Source of the DNA: Pinus tabuliformis
Taxonomy: Eukaryota; Streptophyta; Pinopsida; Pinales; Pinaceae
Reading direction: 5' to 3'
Length of the DNA stretch: 64,000 bases
Assembly: GCA_031772625.1 (NCBI GenBank)
Contig: CM062816.1
Location: 1,665,707,385-1,665,771,384, forward strand
Under the pieces are notes generated by a model. The model was not told where the DNA came from. It was given only the letters and a program-made list of their open reading frames with translations, and ran no database searches. Each line of letters starts with the position of its first letter. The first letter of the stretch is position 1. The translations under genes and the position numbers were made by a program. This document shows positions 22,790 to 34,100 of the stretch, piece by piece.

Positions 22790-23395
22790 TGGGTAACTAG
22801 ACTGATGGGATCCACTGCTTATTGAATATATCATATTCATGGAAGAAATAATGGTAGATGGAATGTTCGGTGGTGACATTGAGAAAATGCCAATTAATGA
22901 TGATTGATTATAGAAACTTGCACTAAAACTCAAGAAATTCAAAGCTATGTCTCCAACAAGTGGCATTGAGGTGTTTATACCAAATAATTTTGACATTGTC
23001 ACGTAGCAATCATGGTGATCAATCATAACTATATTTCCTTCATGGGGAAAATCAAAGGAAAAAATTTATGACATGAAAATGGTCATAGCATAAAAACAAC
23101 TATGTCCAATGATCAAATTATATTAAAGCCATCAACTACTTTTACAATAATTGTGATGATTTTCCCCCAAGCTTGACGGACAATCCAGGGAGAACTTGCT
23201 TTGGTAAAAAGGTATTTGAATAAATGAGTTCCAAATAATTGATATCATTAAGGAATGATGTGTCCATGATACAAGTGGAGGATCCTTCATCTAGAAGAGT
23301 GTAGTAAACATCCACATTAAGGACATAAATTAAGATTTGAAAGGTTGATTGATCAAATAATTGATACCTACTTATATCAATGTTAAACATGATAA
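22790..23395 (-). pseudogene. Ty3/gypsy protease-region remnant
   Basis: The minus-strand frame at 23142-23390 contains YTLLDEGSSTCIMDTSFLND, the protease active-site block of Tat-like gypsy elements (compare DEGASTCVM in G3 near 43735). It is followed at the right distance by LPGLSVKLGGK. Pieces of the segment that follows the protease (compare FPHEGRIIIVDE in G3) are suggested down to about 22790. No other part of the element is visible. A broken fossil fragment. Confidence 0.55.
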
Positions 23396-24356
23396 ATTTA
23401 CTCTCTAAGGATCAACCCCTTTGACACTAGTCAACATGTTTTGAATTGTATCATTATATTTTTTTTATCTATCTCGATGCATTTGGAGTGGAAAATGTCG
23501 AGGAATCATCTCACAGGACCATTTTTTCTTGCGGGACCCAATTTGGCAAAATAGGGTTGGAAACCTTTCGAGAGCATTTTGAGGCATAGAATGATGTTTT
23601 TTTGGGGATAAAACTTTTTTACCTCAGTTCAACACCCTATGATTATATTCTACACACATATACCTTTCCAACGGTGTAAGAAGCACGTCACTCAAAGTTT
23701 GTATGCAAAAGTTATGCCACTTAGACATTGACCTTCCTGTTTTCACAGCTATAGTTCGGGAGGATGCTGCGTCAGCCCCATTATTCATAGAAAATGGTCT
23801 ATGCATGTTTTTGTGATGTAAAAAACTCTAGAATATTCTATATTGTAACTCTAGTTAAGAGTTGATGTAGTCAAACTTAACCACTAGTAGGCTATTGGGT
23901 TGTGTTATAATCAAGCCACTAGGAGGAATAGGCATTCGATTATTTTGAGAGAATTGTGTTCCATAGATGAGAAAATATAGCTAGGAGATATAGGAAGTAG
24001 AGAACACAGAGATGATTTGTGCACTACAGCAGCCCATGGACCACATGCATTAGTTCTTTGTACCTACAACCATATTTACAGATAGAGAAAGAGAGTGAAG
24101 TGACTTCACCTTCCAATTGGGTTTCCCAGAGAGGATATCTTGTATGTTATGTGTGTGTATGTGAGCTTATTTGGTCGTTCTCTACTTTTTTACATAATTT
24201 TTGTTTACATGCATGCACTAATTAGAGTAAAATATACGGATATAGAATTTAAATAAAGTTGTAATAATGTAAAACAATATGGTATTTTAATATATTATTA
24301 TCAAATTTGTTGTGATGAACCATTGAATAGAATATCAACAAAAGTTTACCCATCAT
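23396..24356. other. Probable 5' LTR region of G4, left end not found
   Basis: The primer site of G4 begins at about 24357, so the sequence to its left should be its 5' LTR. I could not find a matching copy after G4, so neither the left boundary nor the LTR identity can be given. A short TG microsatellite-like stretch lies near 24150. Confidence 0.4.
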
Positions 24357-24443
24357 TTGGTATCAAAGTAGGTTTCTTTGGGTATTTTTGGATATTAGCA
24401 TGGGATATAGGTTAGTGGGGTCAAAAGTCATAAAGCCCTAATC

Positions 24444-25420
24444 ATGGCTGTCGAATCTATAAATGAACCTCACGATCCTCCAGAGGTGAGGTTTTCATGA
24501 ATTTAGCAACAAGTCGTGGATATAAAACATAATGTAAACCTCCTCATCGTGGCCCTAAGAAATAAGATGGGGATATTTGGAGAAGATGATGGTTCAAATG
24601 TAGAGGAAAAATCAGAAGGGTGATCGAGAGATCAGGAATAGATGGAGAACCAGTAGAAGAAAGAACCCAAAAAATATCAACCCAGTTCGAGTGACGTGAG
24701 TCCATTCCTATTAAAAATGGAAGTAAAAGTTGATATCAAGATGTAGCATACTGAGATAAATGATCTCAAGTTTAACCACTGGTAGCAACAATTGTAAGTT
24801 TATTTCAATGCCCATCAGATCGAAGAAGGGCAAAAAATTTCATTCATGCGACTGAAATTAGAGGGACATGCATTGAATTGGTGGGAGAGCCATACGAAAA
24901 CCCTGAGGTTGGAGGGAGAACCTCTAGTGACTAAGTGGGAGGATTTAAAAGCCCTCATTAAGTCACATTTTTATCCCATTGGGTACGTTGAGGACCAGTG
25001 GTTCTGGTAGCATTACATCAGGTAAAAGTTGGGCCAAAGTGTGCAAGAGTACACCCCAAAATTCATAAATCTGGCTATAATTCTAGGTATCTCTCCAAAG
25101 AACCCAGATGTAATCCTCAAGTATTTGGGGGGTTTGCACTACCATCTATGTGATCAATTGATGTTGTTCAAGCACAAATTGGAGGATGAGACTTATGTAC
25201 AGGCACAGTACCTGGAGAACATAGGCCTGAAAAGAGCGGAATAAAGTGGATTGAAGTAGAAGGAGAAACAAGAATATTCTAAGGGGGGGAAGAAGAAGAA
25301 GGGGGAATATAAAAATATGATAGCCACAATACACTAGTGGAAAGATCATAGTAACCACTACAACCACTGCAACATTGATTTCCATACAGAGCAGAAGTGT
25401 TCGAATTTGCATCCAGAACT
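24444..25420 (+). pseudogene. G4 gag remnant with zinc-knuckle region
   Basis: The probable start is ATG at 24444 (MAVESINEPHDPPEVRFS). Capsid motifs are MRLKLEGHALNWWESHTKTL near 24845 and VTKWEDLKALIKSHFYPIGY near 24930. The frame 25029-25244 has GQSVQEYTPKFINLAIILGI, matching G6 58490-58560. A CX2C-type knuckle region lies near 25340-25410. Fossil. Confidence 0.8.
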
Positions 25421-25569
25421 AAGTCAAAGAACAAGAAGAAATATAATAAGAAGAAAAATCTCATGGCCACTGATTTGAGAAATCAAGTTGAAAGTAGCTT
25501 AGACATGGATGAGAATATTGTCTATACATCAGTATAAAAGGACATGAATCTGAGTAGCCTTCAGGAATA

Positions 25570-25960
25570 GAAAGAGAAATAAATGACGAAACTATTCTGT
25601 ATAAAGATACAAGTCAAGAAGACAAAGATTGACGCTCTATTTGACTCAAACTCGTAGGTGAATCTCACTACAACAAAGTTTGTCAAGAAGTTGGGTCTCA
25701 AATTTTATGATCATCTAAACCCATACCCACTAGGATGGGTAAATAAGGATGTAGAGTTGAAGGCAACAAAATAGTGCAAAATTAGGTTTGCTAATAATGT
25801 TGATTTTATTGATGAAGTAGATCTAGATGTCGTTCCCCTTGATGTATGTGGAGTCATGTTTGGGAGTCCATACATGTACATGCGTGATGAAATATTCATA
25901 AGGTTAGATAACCAATGCTAGCTCATCAAGGATGGAAAATCGTTCATCATCAACGTGCAC
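25570..25960 (+). pseudogene. G4 protease remnant
   Basis: The active-site region is near 25632 (LFDSNS, from D-S-G-S). It is followed by KKLGLKFYDHLNPYPLGW near 25688 and DVVPLDVCGVMFGSPYMY near 25828. This matches the G6 protease at 59099-59440 block for block. Confidence 0.8.
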
Positions 25961-26179
25961 AAAGGCAAGTCAAAACATTCACTTGTAAGTTCCATCCAAG
26001 ACAAGAAATTGATTAGTTCCGACAAGAAGTATGTTTTATTGTTTCTATGAGAAATTCAATCTAAGGAGGAGTCAATAAGAGGCAACGCATCCTTGGAGGG
26101 GTGTACTAAGATTAGAAAAAAAAAGACAATTAGAGGAGTTGTTATAAGCATACAAGCATGTATTTTGATAGTCTAAAGG

Positions 26180-26860
26180 GTTACCACCTAATAGAGAAGT
26201 GGAGCATGAGATCCAGCTACTTCTAGAATCCCCATTACAAAATATTGGGTTGTATAGGTAGTATTTTATAGAAGCAAGTGAAGTGAAGAAAATGTTGAAG
26301 CAGTTGCTAGAATAGGGTGTCATTCGACAGAGTACATCACTATGTGGGTCACCCATTGTTATTGTGCCAAAGAAGGATGGGACTTGGTGGATGTGTATAG
26401 ATTACAAGGTGTTGAATAAAATCATGCTCAAGAAAAGATACCCCCTTCCTAGGATAAACAATCTACTAGATCAGTTGCAACATGAAAAGTATTTCACCAA
26501 GCTGGACTTGAAGTCTAGATATCACTAGGTTCAAGTCAAAGAAGAAGATACATGGAAGATTGCCTTCAAAACCAGGCAAGGTTTGTATGAGTAGTTAGTT
26601 ATGCCATTTGGCCTATGTACTGCACCAGCTACATTTATGAGATTAATGAATGATCTACTATGCCCTTTTATAGACTCATTTTTTATTATCTATTTGGATG
26701 ATATACTAGTATATAGTGCTACCTAAGAAGAACATATTTCACATTTGACATAGGTGTTGGAAAGATTGAAGAAGCACCAACTGCTAGAAAATTTGAAGAA
26801 GTGTGAGTTTGCACAACAATCTTTGGTGTATCTAGGGTATGTTATTGTGGATAAGAGTTG
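26180..26860 (+). pseudogene. G4 reverse transcriptase remnant
   Basis: Blocks in order: SLCGSPIVIVPKKDGTWWMC near 26338, KKRYPLPRINNLLDQL near 26430, KIAFKTRQGLYE near 26560, [20 protein letters not shown] near 26596, and [12 protein letters not shown] near 26680 with the catalytic YLDD intact. Standard gypsy RT. The gene as a whole is broken. Confidence 0.88.
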
Positions 26861-27099
26861 AAGATAGATCCTTCAAAGATGGAGGCCATCATGAAATGGG
26901 TAGTGCCTACTAATGTTTCTGAGGTCATGAGTTTCACTAGGGTAGCATAGTACCTGAGGAAATTTATAGCCTCGTTTTCAGTGGTAGTAATATTGCTCCA
27001 TGCCATAGCAGCAAGTGGCAATAGTTTCCAATGGGGAAAAGGTCTACAAAAGGCCTTCGAGGAGCTAAACAAGAATATTAGTCAAGCACCATTTATGTA

Positions 27100-27450
27100 A
27101 TTACCAAACTTGCAGCGGCCCTTAGAAGTGGAGAAAAAAGTGAGTGGGTATGTTATGGGAGTTATTTTGATGTAAGGAGGAAGGTCTCTTTGCTACCATT
27201 CTGAAGTATTTTGTGGGGAAGTTCTTAAATACCCTACCTATGATAAGGAGCTCTATGCCATGGTGCAAGTTGTGAAGAAGTGGAAGCACTATCTAATGGG
27301 AAAGGAAACAATATTCCACATAGATCACCAGCCATTACAATACTTTTAGGACTAGATTAAGCTACAATAGACCAGGAATTACAAGTGGATGGGGTTATTA
27401 CAATAGTTTCATTTGGTGATCAAGTATAAGAAGGAAAGCACAATTATTTT
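27100..27450 (+). pseudogene. G4 RNase H remnant
   Basis: YPTYDKELYAMVQVVKKWKH near 27235 and LMGKETIFHIDHQPLQYF near 27295 match the G6 RNase H (YPTYDKELYALVQSVKKWKH) almost word for word. Fossil. Confidence 0.85.
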
Positions 27451-27649
27451 TCTGATATGATTTCAGGGCCACCTAAATTAACGATTACATGTTTGGGGAC
27501 TCTTATGCATATGGAGCCATTTGCCCATGATTCATACATTCAGAAGATGAGGACTTCAAGGAGGTGTATCAATAGTTGCAAAGTCAGAGTCATGTGCATG
27601 ATGGTAAGCACACCACTGACTACAATCTCCTGAATGAGTTACTCTAAAG

Positions 27650-28400
27650 GTTGGATAAGCTATGTGTTCCTAAAGGTGATCGTTTGTAGTTGATTAGAGA
27701 TGCTCACACCTCCAAGGTTGTAGGGAACTTTTGTGTATAGAAGACCATGGATAAATTACAGAGGTATGTGTATTGGTCCATGATGCAAGAGAAGGTACCT
27801 ATCTTCATAAGAAGATGCATGATTTGTTGTACCAGTAAGCCTAACAACATGAAACAAGGTCTATATCCTCCCTTACATGTACCTACTCATCCTTGGGAAA
27901 TAATTTCCATGGACTTTATGTGAGTTTTACTGACAACTAGGAAGGGACATGACTAGCTCTTTGTGGTAATTGACAGGTTCAATAATATGTGTTTTATGAT
28001 GCCCTGTAAAAAGACCATCAGTGGACAATAAGAAGTGTTTTTTAGGGTGATAACAAGAAGAAAACTCATTCTTTGGATAGTGCACTTTTGGATACCAAGG
28101 AGCATCATTTTAGACAAGGACACAAGATTTTTAAGTACATTCTTGACTACATTGTGGGAGAAGATGGACAAAAAGTTGAACAAATCTAGAAAATTTGATC
28201 CACAGATAGATGTGCAGACAAAAGTAGTCAATAGGACTTTGGTACAACTTCTGAGGGGATACAACCAGAAGCATTCAAAGACTTGGGATGAAAATATGGT
28301 ATATATAAAGCATTCTTATAGTAGAGCAATCCACACTTCTATAAGAAAGCCCCATTTGATACTTGTTTTGGAAAATTTTCACATTCACCTTTGGATATTT
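27650..28400 (+). pseudogene. G4 integrase remnant
   Basis: The LCVPKGD start near 27660 is followed by the zinc-binding region, HPWEIISMDFM near 27890, then FVVIDRFNNMCFMMPCKKTI near 27960. The frame 28035-28421 has the core end (IDVQTKVVNRTLVQLLRGYN). It aligns with the G6 integrase at 61080-61910. Broken. Confidence 0.82.
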
Positions 28401-28429
28401 CATATGGGCAAGGAGGAGTGATAGAAGAT

Positions 28430-28830
28430 ATTGCAGGAGATGCTTTTAGGGATGAAAAGTTTGTAGGGAATATCAAGCAGATACATCTACAAGTACAAGA
28501 AATAGTGCAAAAGTCACAGGAGAAGTATAAGGCCAGGCATAATCAACACAAAAAAGAGAAGTCATTCAAGGTGGGAGAAAAGGTATGGTTAGAACAAGGA
28601 GGGTTTGCAGGGGCTTGGTAAGAAAATCTAGTCCCTAAGTAATGGTCCCTTTGAGATCCTAGAAGATATCAGTGATAAATCATATCGATTTATTTTAGCA
28701 CCATATATGTGGATTTACTGAGTTGTGAATATAGAGAATTTGAAACTCTATGAGCCTTCCATGCTAGATCAGGAAGGGGAACATGTCCTACCCTCTATGG
28801 AGGACTTGGCACCAGATGCTCAGGCAGATT
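28430..28830 (+). pseudogene. G4 integrase C-terminal tail remnant
   Basis: QKSQEKYKARHNQHKKEKSF near 28510 and VGEKVWL correspond to the G6 segment at 61920-62000. A GPF/Y-like block (NGPFEILEDISDKSY) near 28640 and a VNIENLKLYEPSMLDQ block near 28725 follow. The diagnostic end seen in G6 (TRRGDVEY) was not found here. Confidence 0.75.
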
Positions 28831-30338
28831 TGATGTTGGACAATTGGTGGTGGTTGTGTTAGTGTTGGCATGTATGTTGGCACTGATGTCAACCAACATG
28901 GAAATAATACGTTCTGTAACAAATGAAATAATGTGTCCTGCAGCAAATTCATGGCTCAGGAGGATTTCTATGATAGTTTTAGGCTTTATGTCGAGAATCA
29001 TCATAGCAACAGGCTTATTGAAGAAGCCATAAAATGATGAGTATAGTGATGGAACAATTGGAATTCCATGGTAACTAGAGGCTTCATGTAGAGAATCATA
29101 ATAGTAGAAGGCTTACTAAAGAAGCCATAAAATGATCACTATGGTGGTTGAGAGTTTAGTTGTCCAAGAACAAAGTAGAAGAGTCAAGGAGTATAGATTT
29201 TGCAGTCATCCCACAAGTAGAAAATGGACTAAAACCCTACATTAGACCCTATCAAATGCAAAGTTCTCTGGAAGAGTTTTCGAATGATATGCGGAAGTCC
29301 AAAAATGGTTTCCTATATAAAAAATATGATTTTCCAAAGTCTAGGGATTTGAATCCTAAGGAAGGAAGGAATATCAGAACCTCTAAGGTCAACATATTAG
29401 ATATCTAGATATTGGATATAAGCATACCAAACATGTCAAATATTGTGATATCAATGAGAAGCATGCCAGTCATATAGGATATTTTGGAATTTTGGGATAT
29501 AAGAAGGATTGAGGCATTAGAATATTAGGATATCGGAGGAACAGAACATCGGAGTATCGGAACTTCTTAACTAAGGTACTCTAATAAGTTACAATTTCCA
29601 ACAATTTCGATAGTTCTATAAGGCACCGAGGAATGAAGAAGAAGATCAATAAAGAATTTTGTTGCAAAACCAAGGCTTGATGAGCTCTCTTCTCTCTCCT
29701 TTGGTACAACAAATGGCAACAATAGATTGGCTCCATGAAGTTGATGTGGAATTTGACATCAGCATGACATGGTAGTACCATAGGACACGTAATAGGATGA
29801 TTCAACATTCTTGGGTGCCGTAATGTGCCATATCTAGGTAACATGTGTCATTGTTGTGAAGACACTACATGGAGTGATGATGTAACTTATATCGAAGGTT
29901 GGAATATCGAACGATGAAGGCCATGTATCTTTAGTGCGGAAGATTTCGAAAAAGTTATAATGAAAGGGGCTTCCAATATTAGGTTGTCTCTTGGTCATGA
30001 AAATCCAAAGAACCAAGGGTGCTAAGTAGTTAGCGAAAAAAGATTAGATCCCCACAGAAACAAAATGCCTTAGCACCTAAAACCTAAGCCGCATGTCACA
30101 ACTCTCGGTTCCATGGAGGAAAAATTCTCAAGGAGCTAAGTGTCATAGGAGCTAAGGATACCAGAGCAAAGAAATATCATAATGTTCCACCTTTGTGAAT
30201 TTAGGAAGTGGAGTTTCTCTGATAATGCAATACAATGAGTTAAAGGATGTGTGGGTCAGTCGTTGTGAAATGAAATAGAGGCTCATAGGTATTGATCATT
30301 ATATTAACTTTTTGTACTTTATCTATTCAATCACAAAG
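28831..30338. other. No recognised gene; contains a 99-bp direct repeat
   Basis: A unit opening GGCTTTATGTCGAGAATCAT at 28982 recurs as GGCTTCATGTAGAGAATCAT at 29081, both followed by GAAGCCATAAAATGAT. Between 29400 and 29560 there are repeated GATAT/ATCGG-type words. An 82-codon open frame at 29160-29408 has no recognisable motif. This may hold the right end of G4 or another decayed LTR, but I could not show a matching pair. Confidence 0.45.
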
Positions 30339-31799
30339 TTTACATCAAAATACAAGAACAAATTGTTAAATTGTTGCATGAAGATAGTTTGGATGATGTT
30401 GTACACAACTACCCAAATTCAAGTTCTACATCAACAATAAAAGACTTTTATCTTGAATTTAAAAAGGTATGTTGATTTATACATTCATTTTTATTCATAT
30501 GTATACTATTTTAATTTTATAACATATACATATATTTGTTTATTTTATTAAAGATGAGGAAGGATGAAAATGAAGCACAAGATAGTTTCAGAAGCTTTAT
30601 TGAAAAAATTAAGATCGAAAGACTGAGAAAGCAACGTCCTAGGAATGTTGAACTTGATCCAATATTGCTCATTTCATTTGGAATGGGCTTGACACTATTC
30701 AATATCAAGTAAAACAAGGTGACTATGAATACACTTCTAAACTCATACCTAAAAGGGATTTTTCCCTACTTATGGAAAATATTCCCCATGGTTTCAATAT
30801 CCCAAAAATTGACTATGATAGTGACCCTTATACTTATCAAGCTCTTAGTAGAGTGGTTGCAAGATTTGTAGAAATCACATCATCATGGTTATGGAGATTT
30901 TGACATTTCATTTAGACACACAATTGAAAATGCTATTGACAAGCTTTAAAGGGAAAATAAACTCAAGGACGTAGCCTACATGGTAAGACGTTGAAATTGT
31001 ATGTTTGATTAATTAAAAAATTCATTTATGTACAAGTTAATTAAACTTTTACTATTTCATGTTACAGGAAAAATTCAAATCTTCTTAACCATGAAGATCA
31101 ACCAATTATAAATGATTGTGAGTTCATCCATATTGATAGTTGGACAAAAGATGATACCTATAAGTCTATGCTTCTTAATCGGGTTGATGGAAAGAGTCAT
31201 AGCCAAGTATCGATTTATGATGTTGTGAAAAAACTAATATATGAAGATAAAGAAGCAAAAGGAGAGACAGTTAACATTTATAAAAAACCATAGTCATTGG
31301 TTAACTATATTATACACTTATGTTCAAATGAAGGAGATTGGGTTCTGGATTTATTTTCAGGCTCAGGTAAGTTTTATTATATAGAATTGAATTGCAATAT
31401 CTTCTTTCTTAAATTATATGTCATTATACTAATTTAATTCATTATTTATTTTGCACTTTATAATTAAGTACAACACTAGAATGTTGCCTACAAAAAGGAA
31501 GAAATTGCATTTCCATTGAAAAAGACCTAGTACACTGTAAATTTATTTAGCAAAGAATTAATGCTCTTCAATTTCTTCCATATGCAATGCAAGAAACTAG
31601 GCTGAGGAAAGGGGATTTTAATGAATCACATGTGGCAAAAAAGGCAAAGGAACCTCAACCATCATTAGATGGAATGATTGGAAAGGCATACATCGGGAGA
31701 TTTGTAGACATCAAAGATCCGTTAGAAGAGGAAAATGAGCAAAATGAAGCAGAAAATATTGTGAAAGAAGACAATGATGAAACTTTAGAGGATTAAGAG
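30339..31799 (+). pseudogene. Broken, intron-containing amino (N4/N6) DNA methyltransferase-like gene, 3' part
   Basis: Four exon-like blocks are separated by short introns at 30467-30553 (87 bp, GT..AG), 30983-31077 (95 bp, GT..AG) and about 31377-31467 (GT donor; acceptor reads AA, or AG with a one-base shift). The last two blocks give DWVLDLFSGSG (31336-31376) and TTLECCLQKGRNCISIEKD (31470-31526), the AdoMet-binding motif I of N6/N4 methyltransferases. A KP.SLV..I segment stands just before it, as usual. Exon 2 has SLLMENIPHGFN (near 30762), in the place of catalytic motif IV (normally D/S-P-P-Y), and later SFRHTI. Catalytic block before motif I is the beta-class order. An acidic tail ends at TAA 31797-31799. 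The gene has in-frame stops near 30947, 31291 and 31548 and at least two frame changes in exon 2. Motif IV is degraded and the 5' part is missing. The first exon limit (after CACAAAG at 30338) is a guess. The family assignment is inference from motifs. Confidence 0.6.
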
Positions 31800-32649
31800 T
31801 TTGGATTACGTGATATTGTTGATTAAATTTAAGTTATGCTTGGAAATCAAGCTCATTTTTTGTAACTATTAATTAGATATAATTGTAATGTTTTGACTTT
31901 GACATTTTATGAGAAGAATAAGTATTCAGTTAATGTTGTTATATGTTCAATATTTGTATTATGTGATTTTCACTTTAATTTTTATGTGAATCATTATTTT
32001 TTGAAAAAAATTGTGATTATTATTATTGTTGACATGAAATTCATTAAAAAAAACTATTATTTAACCATTTTTTGTTAAATTTTTCCTATAAAAATTGTGA
32101 TTTTGACATGTCGTTTCTTGCAAAAAATTATCAAAATGTGTACATTTTTAGTTATATTTTATGTTCAAAATGTTTATTTTTAAGTCAATTGTTTAAAGTT
32201 ATTGTTTTTTAGAGACAATTATTTGATGTGCATTTAAAAATTAATTAACGATATATAAATATGTGGAATATAGAAACTTTAAAAGAAAATAAGAAAATAT
32301 GAAGAAGAAGACCACTTAAAAAAATTTTAAATTTAGAGAATAATTATTCACATTTAATACATTAGAAAATTTAAAGTAAAAAGATAAGCGTTTTAAAAAA
32401 ATGGCATGATGCAGAATCAACACTTTTTAAAATCAGCATGCAAATCATTAACATTCTAAAAACTGATGTACATAAAAAAAATTAGAGTGTCAAAAACTAT
32501 GCTAAAAAAATGTATGTATTTTGCATCACCAGTTTTCAAAATCAGTTGATTTTTTTTCTACCTCAATAAAACGGGTAATCGTATCAATTCCTGTTTCAAA
32601 TTTTATGTTGTTGGTCATAGAATTATGGTCATAAAATGTCATATTGCAT
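31800..32649. other. Very AT-rich, no recognised gene
   Basis: Follows the stop of the methyltransferase-like fragment. It may include its former 3' untranslated region. Nothing else is recognised before the LINE fragment. Confidence 0.5.
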
Positions 32650-34100
32650 GCTTCTACAAGATCCCTCTTTCACTACAAGTTCTTCCATATGGAATTTAGT
32701 CAACTGGAATAGTTATCTCATTCATGATCACTTCTTCTAGGAAATCAAGAATGGTATGTCAGCCCTCTTCTGCGAAGAATTGTGGCAATAAATCCCTCAC
32801 ATAAAAAAGGATGTTTCCCTTATGGAACTTAAGAATTATCTTAATAAAAAAGCACAAGATGAGTCATTGAATATTGGATAGAGAATACCAACCACCAGTA
32901 CTTGCAATAGTGGAAATATACTTGTTACTAGCTTATGGAAGTACCTCAGAAATATTGGTAGATTCTATCACATCAGCTGCAATAGAGGATAATTTTTTTT
33001 CTTAGGAGCACAAAAAACTCAGATGGGGCTACTTCACTATGATTAATTTTTCCATAAAATAATCTTACCTCATTAGGGTCAATGCTCATAACAATCCCCG
33101 ACAGTACATTTGGAGCAGAATCTATGATGGGAAATTCTAGCCGAAAGTCACACACTTCTTATGGTTACTTGCACATAGGACAAATCTAACTTGGGATCAG
33201 CTACTTAAGAAGGGTTGTACAAGTCATTATTGAGCAAACACTAGGAGGATAATATGCCACATATTTTGAATTCATGTTTAATTGCATAAGAGGTCTAAAA
33301 TATCGCAACAACCCTATTTGGACCCATTGATCGCAACTGAGAAGACATTCTCGCAACAATTTAAAATTGGCCAAGAAACCCCTACAAGAACCCAATTTCG
33401 AACAACGCTTGGTTATTGTTTCTTGGATTTATTCTCTCGAATATTTGGAAAGAACGGAACCATTCTATATTCCAATACCATACCATTTCCAGTGCTTCCA
33501 TCCAGCATAAAGTCAAAGAAAATATGCGGGAGACTATTTTAATAGAGAAATGGGATCCTAGTGACTGGAAGACGGGTCCTCTAGAAGAAATGATCATTAT
33601 ATCTCTTAATTTAGCTCCAGATATGGTTCCTCCTTCATCATCATCATTCTTGGAAGCTCCAAATCCTCCCCTTCAGTTTTCCAACGAACTCCATCGAGCT
33701 TTGTTCAAATTAGTTTTGATGGAGCCTCCAAAGTTAATACAGGTCTAGTAGGCTATGGCGGTGTGTTGTAGGATTCATTAGGTTCCCCAAACAGTCTCTA
33801 TGCAGGTTACTGTGGATTCAGAACAAATAATTTTTCTGAGCTAACTGCTTTGGAGAAGTGTCTCACTCTAGCTCACATCTAAGGATACTCAGAGATTCAT
33901 ATTGTGGGAGATTCCAAACTGTTAGTCCATATAGCCCAGAAGATCATTGATATATCCCCCCCATCTAAAATAGCAAGAGTTGGTTTCTAAAGTCCCAGCT
34001 GGAGAGAATAAAAATTATCCTAGAAATATTTTCTTACTATACCATCGACCACGTCTTATGAGCTATTAATAAAGTGGCAAACTGGTTGGCCAACATAGGA
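32650..34100 (+). pseudogene. LINE ORF2 C-terminus: zf-RVT and RNase H
   Basis: Near 33111-33230 the frame reads WSRIYDGKF, then PKVTHFLWLLAHRTNLTWDQ, the zf-RVT region of plant LINE ORF2. ILSNIWKERNHSIFQ lies at about 33437, the usual segment before RNase H. The RNase H domain spans about 33713-34100: FDGASKVNTGLVGYGGVL, TNNFSELTALEKCLTLAH and IVGDSKLLVHIA give the catalytic D, E, D order, and INKVANWLANIG closes it. In-frame stops lie near 33769, 33882 and within the zinc-finger region, so it is dead. The weaker upstream part (ALFCEELWQ, 32765-32795) fits the LINE segment before zf-RVT. Confidence 0.8.

Larger units (their letters stand above)
24357..28830 (+). mobile_element. G4: Ty3/gypsy fossil
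   Basis: The internal region runs from a tRNA-iMet-like primer site (TTGGTATCAAAG at 24357) through gag, protease, RT, RNase H, integrase and a C-terminal tail. All domains are on the plus strand in Ty3/gypsy order. It belongs to the same lineage as G6: the same protease block (PYPLGW, LD..PLD.CG) and the same RT wording. A right LTR was not found. Many breaks, clearly more decayed than G6. The coordinates delimit the recognised internal part only. Confidence 0.85.

Noticed and set aside
29160-29408. 82-codon frame starting MSKNKVEESRSIDFAV
   Set aside because: No recognisable domain, no neighbouring exon-like blocks and no counterpart elsewhere in the window. I cannot support it as a gene.
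30339-31799. Methyltransferase-like block as bacterial contamination or a DIRS-type retroelement part
   Set aside because: Intron-like gaps with GT..AG edges and flanking plant repeats argue against contamination. No tyrosine recombinase or DIRS RT is seen nearby.
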